Origin: Trochalopteron elliotii | Lineage: Eukaryota > Chordata > Aves > Passeriformes > Leiothrichidae | Direction: 5' to 3' | Assembly: GCA_024734555.1 (NCBI GenBank) | Contig: JANPWX010000449.1 | Coordinates: 4,137,432-4,201,431, forward strand | Length of the DNA stretch: 64,000 bases | Shown here: positions 1-12,314 of the stretch, one piece after another | Layout: each line of letters starts with the position of its first letter | Numbering within the stretch: the first letter of the stretch is position 1 | The notes under the pieces: model-generated | What the model saw: only the letters and a program-made list of their open reading frames with translations | Told to the model about the DNA's origin: nothing | The model's database searches: none | Program-made: the position numbers and the translations under genes

Positions 1-2397
1 CCCATAATTGGTTCTCTCTGGGGAAGTGGCCATTTTAAGGTGAAAGAGAAAGAGAAAGAAGGACAGATTACATTCCAGCCAGAAGTCAGACAAAAGGTGT
101 TTTGACAGTATCTGAGCAGTTGCACAATTCAGTCAAGAAATGGCACAATATCCAAGATTGTTTCTCTTTCTGTATCCAAATTCAACCATATAAATTTGCT
201 TATATAAAATTCATATGTCTTCCCAAGACCCGCATCTAGAGACAGTCTCTCTGGCCCCATGCCTTCCTGGCTGCAAAGGTCCAACTTTAACAGAAGAGTG
301 AAAGAGGCTTTTGCCTTAAACACTCCACAGCTGTTTGGCTGACATGCTCCCTGGCTTGATAGAGACTATAAGTTTAAACTTCCCCAAGCCGACCAGGGCA
401 CAGTGCTGAGGTTTCCTCAGCACTTTTTTTTTCTTTTTTCTTTTTAAGAGTACATACTGTTGTGGTACATAAGATGAAATTCCTGTTTATGTAGGAGAGA
501 TACCTAATTGCTTAGAGAATTCTCAAGCAAAACAACATGAGGCCTCATAAACTAGATGATGATGGAGACAGGGAAGTGGATCCCACCACCAGTGGATACG
601 TACTAAGAGGAACCCTGTAGGACTCCTATCATATATATGCTCATGGTACATTTATGTTTCTCCCTGTACAAAGCATGGGATGGTGCCACTTTTTGTTCTT
701 AAAGCAAAAAATATTTCTGTAGCAAAACAGACAAGTCTCTTTCTCAGGTCAGAACACAGGGAATAACATTGTGGGGTCCAAAACAGAGGCCAAGCTCTAT
801 GAATTATCAGATATTTATTTTAGCCCTAGTATCAAAAAAACCCCCAGATTTTCCAATTTGATGTGCAGGTGTACAGAAAGATTTTGGGACAGAGAAGCAA
901 AACTAACATGCGTTGGTAGACTGTTAGAGGAAAGGCCTGCATTCCAATGACTGTTGCTACAGCTTCTTGGCTCATTTTAAAAACCACTAGACCCACTGAA
1001 ACTCAAAAAAGTATCTTTATAATAAGGTGTCATAGAACTCCCATCAAACAGAGGGAAGTTTGGATTGTACTCAGACAGTTTTATAAGCATATCACTGGGT
1101 CTTTACTTTCTGGCAAACATTCTAGCACGTTGGCTAATCTGCATTCTAAGTGTTTGGGATAATTTAAAGCATCAGGTGGCTTCTATAGGAATACCTATAG
1201 CACGTCAAAGGACACACTGATATATAAGTGTGATAATATAGGTAATTATAGATTTGTCAGCTCAACTGGGATCCTAATAAAAGTCTTCACAGTTGATAGG
1301 AAATGCAATTAATAGAAATTAAAAAGAAAATAATATAATTATTTTCAATCAACCTGGAAAACCTTATCATGCTAACTTGAAAATCTGGTTGACAAGCAGG
1401 ATAGCATCCAATTATGGTTTTCATAACATACCAATTGGTACTGCATGATTTGAATCATATGACATGAAAGCCATGCATACTAAATGTTTTCAAAACTTCT
1501 TAAGTGACAGGCTTAAAAATGTTTATGGAAAAGGGAAACATTATTAAATGGATTCACTTTGAGAGAGTGTCACTTTGGCTAATTTTTTACTTCTGCATTG
1601 GTTTACATTTCCAACAATGACCTGTGAAAAATGCAGCTATTACTGATGACTTTTGAAGATGACAAAACCTTTGGGTATCAATAGGGTGATTTATATCATT
1701 GGTGATATATTGAGACAGATGTTTAAATACTGGATATAAGTGTAAAGCTGATCCCTGGTGCCGCTTATGTTTTAAAATAGCCATTGGCAGCACTGCCCAG
1801 TGCCTGTGGCATACACCTCACCTCATTTTAGTCCTCTGGAAGTGCCTGGTGTTAGCCAGTCACACAGGTTCTCATTGTTCATGGAGAGAATTGGATTCCC
1901 ATCAGAGAGCCCTCTAGCCCAGGGGTTTTAGGCAGTCATGCTGGGGTGGTTTGGAAGGTCCAGTTTTTCTCCACTGGCTGTAGAGAGAGTACAGGGAACA
2001 AATCCTAGAAAGCACTGATGCAGAAAAAAATGATGGGGGTGGATTATCAAGGAAGTCAATGGGCTGTAGCCATCTCTGTTATCATTTGTTGACTGGGAGA
2101 TGTTCCAGAGTCATATAGTTTGTCTGTGGAGCACAAATGCACTGTTTGTCCAGAACATTTGAACTATGTTGATTAAGTAGCAAAACCCAAGAAAACTCTG
2201 TGAGTTTTCTCTGGGATCCTTGAATATTTATTTAAAGAAGGGAATATCAGTTTGAGTAGGGGCATTATGCTGCCTTCTGTTATTACTAGACTGCTGCCTC
2301 AGTTCCTGTGAATAAAGTCTCAGAAAGGATCATAATAAAGCGAGAAACACTGAGAGGAAAACCACAGGGTTAGCTGGAGGTTGAGAAACATGCCACT
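1..2397. other. Unique AT-rich non-coding DNA
   Basis: No gene or confident repeat is visible. Short simple tracts occur: a GAAAGA-type purine run near 42-62 and a T-rich run near 424-446. A small inverted repeat (CTATAGG, 4-nt loop, CCTATAG) lies near 1184-1201. Open frames here are short and resemble no known protein. Confidence 0.6.
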
Positions 2398-2700
2398 CAG
2401 GGAAAAGCTTAAAAAAATCACAAGACGTTTAGCTTGTCAAGGAGAAAATCAGAGGGGTCACAGCTACCTCCCGGAGGTAGGATATTGATTGTAGAAGGCT
2501 ATTCTGTCTAGTGGACAATGACATACCAAGGTGAAAGCTGGAGACTGACAAATTAAGGTTAGAAGTAAAAGGCACATTTTTCTCTGTGCAAAGCTATGGA
2601 AGTATCAAAGTTCTTCACCACTGAAAATCTGAAAGGCAAGATTTGATGTTTTCCTGAAACCAGTCAAGCAGTTTCAAGCTGTGCTTAGGAACTCTTGGGG
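2398..2700 (+). repeat. Old CR1 LINE fragment, 3' part
   Basis: Diverged copy of the terminal part of a CR1 retrotransposon in forward orientation. It keeps the order of an old CR1 tail. A stretch resembling the 'tag a ggc t attcagtctagt' segment lies near 2490-2512, followed by 'ctggagactgacaaatt' and 'ggcacattttt'. A degraded 'tggaagta..tc..tcac' segment comes next, and then the 'ttgatgttttcctgaaa' segment near 2643-2659. It has no intact frame and no clear ATTCTATG end. Divergence is high, which suggests an ancient insertion. Boundaries are approximate, and the assignment rests on recalled consensus. Confidence 0.72.
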
Positions 2701-5555
2701 TCTATTGATCACTTCTAGAAAGTCTGTAAAGGTAAGAGGAAAGCATGTTCATATGTTCTATACTACAAGCCACAGATAAAATTTTAAGTGATTCTGCAGT
2801 TTCTTGGAAAACAACAACTAAAAAAAATATACCTCCAAGAATTAATTCCAGGCACTGAGATTTCTGTTATATCGGAGGGCAGCCAAGTGAGGGCAATGAC
2901 CTCATCCCCCAGTTTACAATCTGTGAATAAGATACAAGAATGAGCAGAGGTGCATAGAGTAGGATGGAAAAACATCTCAAAATTGCTAAAATATGTCTTA
3001 AGTAAACAACTGTAACCATGATGGCAGACCAAAAGAATGTAAGGAAAATTAGACCAAAGCCATTATACGTCTGGAATTAGAAAACACAGGCAGAGTCATG
3101 TGTTACTAAGAAAATTGCCCCAGGCACCATGACATCAAGAAAAAAAGTTCAGCACAGGGACCTATGGCTAGATTTATTACCTGAGCTACAGGCAGTGATT
3201 CAACAACACACAAAGAATATCCCCAGTGAAACTGATCACTTTAGGTGGTCAGGCCTATCAAACACAAGCCCAAGCACTGCTGCCTGGTATCACTACAAAC
3301 AGAGCATTGATTTGTGGAACCTGTTAAAACACTGAACATTAGATCTGGGCCGCAGACCTGCGAGTGGTGCTGCTGTTTGTCCTCCTCCAGCAGCCAGCTG
3401 TGCAAGGTCACTTGTCTGGCTCGTTCTTGCGAACAGCTGCAAGCAGCTTTGATTTATCAAGTCTTCTGATTTTCCTTCTTGTGCCTGCACCACTACAGGA
3501 TGCTGTGCCCTTCTCCCTTTCAGCATTTATCTGCTTCTAGTCCCAACTCTTAAATTACTTTTGTTGGCTTTATGTAACTTCTGGATAGTTCTCCACTGCA
3601 AATGTTGAGACAAATATTGCACCAGCATGCACATAGGAAGGGAGAGAAAAACAATATCCCAAGCTGAACACGCTGATATATTAAATTTTGAGAAACTTCT
3701 ATATCACTCAGGTGATCATTTCTCCCGTCTCTCTGGTACCTAGTGACAGTACCAATTGACATATAGTGTGCATGCAATATTCAGAGTCATGCTTTCAAAA
3801 ACTGAATGTAATCCACAATGAAATAAGAAATGTTACCCTCCTGAGGTTAAGTAGGATTTTTATCCCCCTTTTATATCAGTGGAACCAGCCTTTAGACATA
3901 AATTCAGGTTTGGGCCATGTTTTTTCATAAGTTTTTCATAATAAGAAAGTAATAGCTTCAAAAAGACTGCATTTCCTCTGTAGCCCTGTTCCCAGGTTTG
4001 AAGATTTAAAGATAAAGAGACCTTTCTGATATGATATAGTTTGACTTCTTGCATTAATTAGCCAAACCATTTTGCTGTCTGACCTTCTGCTTTGTTTAAA
4101 AGCATGGTATCTTTTAGAAAAAGGAGAAGATAAAAACTTGCTTTTAAAATAGTGGGAAATCAATTTTACAGTATTTTGAGACAGAGAATCACGCACCGTC
4201 AACGTTAGGTAATTCAAGTGATTAATGACTGTTTTTAATATTTTTTTCCTCTGGATCTTGTGCTGTGAATGAACAGTAATGGTTTATCAAGATCCTGTGC
4301 TTGATCTTAAATATTTCGATGCAAGTAATCTGAAACTATTGGTTTGCCTTTGGTAAAAGAGCTGTTCTCAAACCCTTGTATCTTCTATCTAATCATTTGT
4401 GTACTTTCTGTGATCAAATTCTTTGCATCTGTTAAAATGATGTCATATTTTGTTTGTCTTCAATACATTTGAGTTAGAAAACTGACATCTAAAATTTTAG
4501 AGAAATTCTAGGAAGGTTTTACTACTGGTAGTATGAGATGGCTAGGATCTGAAGTTTCAGACTCAGAATTTTTCATCATAATTCATGCTTTCTTGACTTA
4601 GCATCTGTATCCTTCAACATGTTTTCAGCATGGGAATATTTTTCAAATTCTGTAAATTATTATCTTGTAAACAACTCAGGAGATGTCACCCAAGCATTGT
4701 TGTAAAGACTGAAATGCATCTTGATGCTGAAGCCTGAGAGCAATCACTCATGTCTTGGCACCTCAAAGATGGCACATGACCTTCTTGTCATCTACCGTGT
4801 TGCAGTTTGGGCTCAATTCGGAACACGTGTAAGAAATCAAATAACTTCCTTTAGTGATTGAAGATTTCCCCTCAGTTTCCCAAGGCTGAAGTTCTGAGCA
4901 GCCATCATACATATGGGTCCTATGTAAATTCCTCTACTCAGCCATGATCAGAAGTTTATGGAAATATTTTAAGGATTTTAGAAGGACTGAACCCTCTAGT
5001 TATGTAAAAATCTTTCTTGTCCTCCCAAGTTACAGCTTGCCTTTAATCCTTTGTTAAATGCAAAAGAACACCACTGATTCATATTGTCGACAGTGTTTCA
5101 AAACTACCAGGCCATGATCCTGGGATTTTTTTTTTCATTCCTTCATGGGTAATTTCATTCCTTTTTGAGGTCTGGACACAGATGTGCAGTGGACATACTT
5201 CCTAAATCTGATCATCCAAAAACCTCAGGCCTTAGTTTTTCTGTTTTTCTTTTCTACTCAAGAATTTTCCAACACCACTTCATAAGTAGGGAAGATTCTG
5301 GCTTGCAGTGAGAAATGTGCAATGCAGAATGGAGAACTGTTTACCCATTGCTGACCCTCTTGGTACTGAGTTTAGTTATGTTGTTAGAAAGCAAACTTGT
5401 CGTATTTCCTCTTGATTTACCTGTATTTCACAGATACAGCAAAATGAAGCTTTTTCAGTCATTTCACAATCAATAATTTGACATAATTAAATGGAAAAAT
5501 CCAGAACATTAAAGTCAAGAATACAAAACTCTGAGGCTGAAAATTTAGAGCTTTT
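2701..5555. other. Unique non-coding DNA with one GC-richer patch
   Basis: No gene is recognised. The patch at about 3340-3530 is clearly richer in G and C than its surroundings and includes several CAGC/GCAGC words. A minus-strand open frame of 77 codons across it resembles nothing I know. An imperfect inverted repeat around AAGATC/GATCTT lies near 4290-4311. Confidence 0.5.
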
Positions 5556-6330
5556 ATCATAGAATCATAGAATGGTTTGAGTTGGAAAGACAATAACTAT
5601 CATTTAGGGAAACCCCCCCTGCCATCAACAGGGACATCTTTCACTAGATCAGATTGCTCAAAGCCCTGTCCAACCTGATTTTCAACATTTATTGTAGTGG
5701 GACAACCTGAACTTCTTTCATTGACCTTTTCCAGTACCTCACCACCCTCACAATGGAAAAAACCAGAACAATAGTTCCTTACATCCAATCTGAACCTTCC
5801 CTCTTTTGCTTTAAAACCATTGCCCCTTGTTCTGTCATTACAGGTCCTGGTAAAATGTCTCCCTCATCTTTCCTATAAGCCCTGTTTGGATATTGAAGGA
5901 AGTCAGTAAGGTCCTCCCTGAGACTTTTACAGGCTGAATATTGCCATCTCTGTCAGCCTTTGTCCATAGGAGAGGTATACCAGCCCTTGGGCTACTTTCA
6001 GGGTCCATCTCTGAACCTGCTCTAACAGGTTGCTATTTTTTTTTGCAGTGTGCCCTCCAGAGCTGGATGCAGCACTTCAGGTGGGGTATCACAAAGTGGG
6101 GGAAACACCTCCCTTGGCTTGCTGGCTGCACTTCTTTTGATGCAGCTGAAGATATGATTGGCTTTTTGGGCCATGAGCGCACATTGACAGGTCATGTCCA
6201 TTTTCTCATCCACTGATATCCCCAAGTCCTTCTTCCCAGGGTTGCTCTCAATCCATTCATTCCTCCAGTCCATATTGATACTGGGCGTTGCCCTGACCCA
6301 CTTGCAGAGCCTTCCAGTCACCCTTGTTTT
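5556..6330 (-). repeat. CR1 LINE, 5'-truncated, reverse orientation
   Basis: Begins on the + strand with two copies of CATAGAAT, the reverse complement of the CR1 3' terminal octamer, followed by the usual 'ggtttgagttggaaag' 3'-UTR sequence. Reading the minus strand, the sequence from 6321 to 6022 stays open for about 100 codons. It carries the end of the CR1 pol protein, with recognisable words such as KKDLGISVDEKMDM and QCALMAQKAN. The copy is therefore the last ~775 bp of an element: the C-terminal pol tail plus the 3' UTR. The RT core is absent, so it cannot move by itself. It is 5'-truncated, as most CR1 copies are. Confidence 0.95.
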
Positions 6331-8258
6331 TTGTAAAATGTACTCTGCGTACAGTCTGGGTTTGTTTTTTTAAACAAAGATTGTTTTAGATCATAAAGAA
6401 AACAGAACCCATATACAACTGATTAAAAATATACAAGCAATCATATTTTCAAATGGAATTGATTTATAAATATTGGAGAAAGCACACGAAGCATACTTAA
6501 GATTTTGTTTTAAATATATGCAGTTTTTAAATCAGCTTGCTAAGAAAAAATATTTTGAATCTGCTTTGGATGGTAATGAGAATCTTCAGCTTATCTTAGG
6601 GGCACCAGTAAGAATGACTTACCTCTGATTCCAGAGTAGTGGGAATACATTCAGGCTGCCCAAATCTTTCTTGAGATCACATTGTCATACAGAGGAGTTG
6701 AGTTCACAGTTTTATGCACAGAACACATTAACACAAACTAGTCAACCACCTGGCATTGGTTAAGCAGAATTTATGCTGATACTGTGCTAATGACCTTCCA
6801 CTATCATTAGACTAAATCAGTCTCCTGAGGGAGAACCCAACAAGATTACAAGATATAAAAAGCACCCTAATGCTTTATTTCATTTTTCTATGTTTACATT
6901 TTAGTACTTTAATTTAATTTCTTGACTTTTAAAGGGAAAACCACACAGCTCTACTTTTAAATGTGCCCAGAGGAACTAGAAATTTTCACAGATTTTCAAA
7001 TGTACAGTAAAATATATTTTGTCATTTATTGAGCTCGATTTTAATTCAGAAGTATTAAATTAAATAGCAAGGCCTCTCCAGAGACCTCTGGAATGGCAGA
7101 ACAAGGTAAAAACATGCAGTAGAAAAAGACGAGGAAAAGAAAGCTTTGTGCACATCTGCAGCAATTGTGGACATTTTAAAGTAGTGATATACTCAATAAA
7201 CAAATGTTGGAATAATCTGCTCTAAACATAGATTTTAAAACAAAACCTAGAAGGGTAAACAAAACTTTGAGTGCTGAATCTGATGTAGACGTGTTATATT
7301 CCATTTACAGTCTGAGAGAAAAGCAGCGGCCACCAGAGGGTGCTTGATCTAACGTGCCATTTTCATAATTAACTTAGGAAGTCTTGAGTTCTCCTTGCCT
7401 TTCCCCCATCTCCAATGGCTTTCTTTTTGCCCAGGAAGACAAATATGAATGATTAGCACAGACTTAGATGTCTGTCTTAAGAAAACCTAAGTTACCGATC
7501 AGGAGTTATAACATTTCTGAAATAAAACACTTTATGAAACTTAATTCAGCCTCCTTTTTGCATATGTAGGGCATATGTTGTAATTAGTTCGTGTGAAAAC
7601 TACTTTTTTCAGAGGATTAAATATAACTAATGGAGATAAATCATGACTTTGCAGTTCAAAGGGAGATAGTCTGTAGAACCCTTACTTAATTTGTTGAGGT
7701 GCTTAAAGTTATGAAGTGAGTGGGGCAGGAGGTGGATGGAAAAGAAAACTGAATCCCTGAGGCAGTTGAGTGACATGGAAGGGTTTCTACACCCACCTGT
7801 GTGTTCTTACACAGATGACACAAACCAGATTTCTCACAGCTGGTCTTCATGTTTCTCATTTTCTGGATGCCCAGCTGGAGACAGTAGAATCTCATTAGAA
7901 AAAGTTCAGAGCATTCATAACTATAGTTGAAGTTAACAGTTGTTGTTAGCTGGTTCTTGAGTATGTGTAGTGCTATATAATACCAAGCATTATAAATCTT
8001 AGTGTCTAGAACTAATGAAAACTTAATCTTTCTGCACCCCAATCCCATTTGAAAAAACTGATTAAGTACTTCACTATACACTGTAGCACCCAAATTAAAT
8101 GACTAGTATATGATCTGCCAAAAAAAAATCCTGCATCTAACAATAGATATGTCTGTAGCATAGACAAAATTGACAGTTTTTGAACAGGGTTAGTGTGTCT
8201 ATCTAAGAATAAGCTGAGTTGCACCCTGAAAGTACCTTTTCTTTTTTTTTTTTTTCAG
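6331..8258. other. Unique AT-rich non-coding DNA
   Basis: No gene or repeat is recognised. The longest open frame is a 135-codon minus-strand frame at 7686-8093. It has no domain-like features or repeats and is best read as chance. The stretch ends in a strong pyrimidine run (about 8236-8256) that precedes CAG. Confidence 0.55.
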
Positions 8259-8332
8259 TGAAACTACAGGAAACACAAACTGTCTACTTCAGCTGTAGAC
8301 ATCAGGGCTGCAGATATCTGGAGGCAGTACAG
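8259..8332 (+). other. Possible splice-bounded exon (unproven)
   Basis: A 74-bp segment is preceded by a long uninterrupted pyrimidine run ending in CAG, which makes a strong splice acceptor. It is followed by AG|GTGAAT, a plausible donor. One of the three frames is open across the whole segment (24 codons after two phase bases, ending ..YLEAVQ). No protein family is recognised, and such chance acceptor/donor pairs are common in vertebrate introns. Confidence is low. Confidence 0.15.
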
Positions 8333-8879
8333 GTGAATCCTGCTTTCTGTGCTGACCTTCATTCTGGGCACTGAATGAGGCAGAGACTATAAGAAAAAAT
8401 AGTCTCTGATCACGTTATTTGTTAGCTGTCTTTGTAATAGCTATGCACAAGGGACAAGACTAAGTTTGCACAGAATGTTTTTTGAAAGTTTGGCGTGGCA
8501 ATCTTAATAGCAGTATAATAGTTATTCAGTGGGAATGAAAAGACATGAGCTTGAGGCAGACACTTGGAATGTTGTATTTCAGTTCAAACAGTTAAAGTTT
8601 GAAAAGAGAGTTGAACAGTAGGAAAGGGGAACAAATTGATGATAGGTAATTTTACCAGCTCTCCTTGAGAAACTTTCATAATTTCTCAGTCCTTTGGCAT
8701 GCAACAGAGCTTGCAGGGCTGCCCTGTAAGCCTGTGCATGTCTCAGCTCTAGTACCATGTTCAGCATTCCTCTGGAGTTAGTAAGGACATTTCATTTCCA
8801 AGACTTTTCACAAAAATGGCCTAATCCTCAGAGCCTTTTGCTGGAAGCTATCTAGGTGTTTGTTAATATTCACACTGTA
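8333..8879. other. Unique non-coding DNA
   Basis: I see no gene, confident repeat or notable structure in this stretch. Confidence 0.5.
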
Positions 8880-9005
8880 GAAACAGGGAAAACATTGATT
8901 GCAATTATTTGTCCAGTGTCACATTGCATAAAATTATCAGGTAACAAATGGAAGCACAAGTCAGTGTTTAACTCATTAGGCTAACATTCCTTATGAAGAA
9001 TCTTT
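8880..9005 (+). repeat. Possible CORE-SINE/MIR-like remnant
   Basis: The order of words follows the MIR/CORE-SINE body: 'gaaacaggga', then 'tttgtccagtgtcaca', then 'ggtaacaaatggaagcacaagtcagtg', then 'aactcattaggctaacattcc'. These parallel the MIR segments for 'aaactgaggca', 'ttgcccaaggtcacaca', 'agtaagtggcagagc' and the closing 'cca.taggc.aca'. The match is degenerate and is made by eye. Confidence 0.4.
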
Positions 9006-9619
9006 TCTCTGTGTGTCTTCCTGGGAAGGCTGCACTGTCCCATTCACATGGGCAATGACTTTGTATGCTGATGTTACAGGCTTGTCTAAAAGGAGAAGGA
9101 CCTTGACTAAGCCCTGAAAACTGTGTGATATGATCACTTAAACCAGCTCAGAGATTGCAGTGTCTGGCAGGAGGTGATTGTACTGCTTGATTCACAGTTC
9201 CTCAGACACAGTTTATGCTAAGCTTACAAGGCATATTTCATGTGTCTTCCTGGTGTAAACCTTGTGGATATTTTACGAGCAACAAAAAGTCTTTCGGTCT
9301 CACCAAACCTTAGATATCATTGTACTTCCTTCCTAAGTTTCTTTCATCTGCACTTTGCTTGCTTAGAAGCTGCCCTGGATGGGGGAAGTCAGTAAGATCA
9401 GGCATTAGAGGCTCTGCAGTAGGGTCACTCTGGCTGCATTGCAATGAAAACTTTAAGCAGGGATAGGCCATGTGAGCTCCTTGTTAGCCATTATGAACCC
9501 ACTGAACAGTGTATGAGAATTTGTGACCTTCCTGGGCAGGGCATAAACATCTAACATACTGTAAAAGGGCTTTGGAGGCATCAGTTCTGAGTCCGACTTG
9601 ATTTAGTTCACCACGGGAC
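9006..9619. other. Unique non-coding DNA
   Basis: No gene or repeat is recognised. The stretch ends just before the paired hairpins at 9620-9660. Confidence 0.5.
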
Positions 9620-9660
9620 ACCAGAAAACTGGTTTTGACCTTTAAGTAAAGGTCAAACCC
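9620..9660. promoter_or_regulatory. Two adjacent hairpins with everted AAAGGTCA motifs
   Basis: The first hairpin is ACCAG-aaaa-CTGGT (9620-9633). It overlaps a second hairpin at 9631-9660, with 13-bp arms, one mismatch and a 4-nt loop. The second places TGACCTTT (9636-9643) and AAAGGTCA (9648-9655) back to back. AAAGGTCA is the known NR4A (NBRE) motif and contains the nuclear-receptor half-site AGGTCA; the arrangement is everted with 8 bp between AGGTCA cores. Whether any receptor binds here is inference. Confidence 0.35.
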
Positions 9661-12314
9661 AAAACTGCCTACTAATTTTGGAAATCTGATTTTCAGAGGA
9701 GTGCATCACCTTCAGCCACAGTAGATATTCAGGTGTTACATTGTATGTCTATTGCTGTTGCAGATTTTCTTGGGAAGGAAGAAGAAAAAGGGACCACGAA
9801 CCTTTTAGCCATTCTGTTAATACTGAATAATTCAGCACATTATTACATATATTTCCATTACTAGCATTCTCCACCCACAGCTTAAATAAGACCGTGGGAC
9901 TACTCATTGAGGAACCAAGATTTTTTTCAGAACTGCTATTTATGTGGCTATACTGGCAGCTACCTTATATCAAGAGTCACTGGAGGTGGGAATGAATTGT
10001 ATTTATCAATCTGATATCTGAATTTACCCTAGGCAGATCTGCATGACAAAAAGTCACATAGTGATGCTATACACAGACAGCTGTTTTTGAGTGAGCACAT
10101 CACAGTTCTGGTGCAAATCTAACACACCAAACAAAAACTTCAACAACGACATCTACAGATATTTACCAATGAAAGAAATATACCTGCTTAAAACTTCAGG
10201 ACTACAGAATCTGCAGCTCTGCCTTCAGTCAGGTGTCAAAGTAAACTAATCTGGAGCAAAATCAGCTGAGTCACTGAGATCTGAAAGAGCAATTTGTAAA
10301 AGGAAAAATGATTAGTCTCTTTCTTGGATTAAAAGAGATAAAAGAGGCTTACTGCAGATTTTACGAAAGCATTCAAACAATGTTTTCTGATCAAATCTCA
10401 CAGTTTTAACAGGGAAGAAATTTGTTTAAGTAATTGAAATGGAAGTTTTGTGTCTATTTTTGCTGTATTCTTACAGCTGACATTTTTACCTCTTCAAAAC
10501 TGCACAAACATACAGAGTCATATATTTGCATGAGAAAGATCCTATTGTATGTTCCTCATTGGATCTAGTCAGTAATGAAAAAGGCCTCAATTCTTTTACT
10601 ACCTCAATAATATAGTTTTGTGAGAGTGAGGCAGGTAACCAGTCTGTGATTTAGTCTGACTATTTTTCGATCACATTTTCTTTGCATTTTCATAACAAAA
10701 TAAGGATAATAACTCTCTGCAGAAGCAATAATAATGTATTCTTCTAAATTCTGTTGCTGAACACAGAAGAAAAAGCAAATGAGGTGGAAGGGGCAATTTT
10801 CTGTTTGTCTGAAAATGCGCTTCAAAGTCTGTTATACTTTAAATAGTGTAAACAGAGGTTTAGATGAAAAATTAGAAGTCTTGCTCTTATATTAGGTGTT
10901 TGAGAAGCATGAAGAAAAAAAAAAGGAATCCAAGGAAGATGAGAATTCTTAGCTTGGTATTCAGTACATAATTGCAGAGAAAGGAGCTATGGTTTAAAGA
11001 AGTAAATCCGCAATGGTAGTTTGCTGTTCATAAAAGTTGAACAGTAGGTGATTTTAATGCATGAGTTCCTGTTGGTATTTTCAGACACAGTCTCAATGTG
11101 ATTGACAGCTGAGCTGTAGTCCAAGTAAATAATTGTTAGTTGTAGCCCCAGTAGCCAATTATTAATGTATGTTGAACTACCTTGCACAGCATTTATGTGT
11201 TACTTTATTTTTACCCCGAGTTTTAAGATACCCAAGGTGATCATTTTTCCCTTTCTGAGGGAGTGATGGAAATGGCCTTGGGCTTATTTGCAAGCAGTAC
11301 CAATTCATGAGCAGTAGTGTATTTGAAGTTTTTTTTTAGTCTTCATAAAACATTATTAATTTTAAAATTGGAAATCCATCATGTTAGACTTACTTGGTTT
11401 GGTAAGAACATCTCACATTTTGAGTAAATTAAGCTTTTGGGAGCTTACACCAATTTGTATCTTTTCAGAAGTACTGAATATCAAGTGACAGTCTACATGG
11501 CAACAGGATGGGGTGTCTCAACATGCTCCCATATCCACTGTCTTAGGTAGGATCTCTAATCAGGAAATTCAGACCCTGTGTAGTTCATACAGAGGTGACA
11601 AACAAGTGTAGTAAAATAATAATACATTTGTGCCTTCCTTTGATTTATAATTAACATCACCTTCATTTTCCTATCTCCCAAAATTCACATTTTCTTCCCT
11701 TTTTTGTAGCTATTCTTGAACTTTGTTATGCACATCTTAGGCTTTCTGAAGGGAAGTATATTGGCCTATGCTGCACTAATCTTCCATAATTGATTCGGGA
11801 TGTGTGCCAGTCTCTTCTATTATTCTGTGCTGATATCTTTATATGACTGGCTTTTATCCAAATGCTGTCATCTTTTGCATTCGCTTTATCCTTTTGCTCT
11901 TTTTGTGATGAGAGACCATATTTTTACCCTTTGAGTGTTGCCCCTTCTTCTCTCTAATTTGCAGTGTAAAAGGTACAAAGAGCAAACTTTCCAAATATTG
12001 AGATCTCCATGCTTGGCCTTTCTAATATTTTGTCTACTCTTTTTGGTTGAGGCCATTGTTGCATGTAGTTACTAAAATGACCTTTAAAGGTTTTGTTAAT
12101 TTCATTCTGGTTTAGTGCTTTGGTGAATTTATTTTCATTGCCTTTTTTTTTTTTTCTCAGCATTTTACTTTGTATTTTCCATGCTATATTTGATTCATTA
12201 AAGAAAGGGATGTGATACATAATCAGAACACTTTACTCTCATCATGTTCCCATAAAGGTTTCTCATGAGGCAGCTCCTCTGTGATTGCTCTACCCCCTCA
12301 TGTGCCCTGGGCAG
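9661..12314. other. Unique AT-rich non-coding DNA
   Basis: No gene is recognised. A TGATTGACAG word (11099-11108), identical to the known PBX/MEIS composite motif, and a T-rich run ending in CTCAG near 12144-12160 are the only notable items. Neither has supporting context. Confidence 0.5.

Noticed and set aside
7686..8093. 135-codon minus-strand frame
   Set aside because: No domain, no similarity recognised, typical of chance frames in AT-rich DNA of this size.
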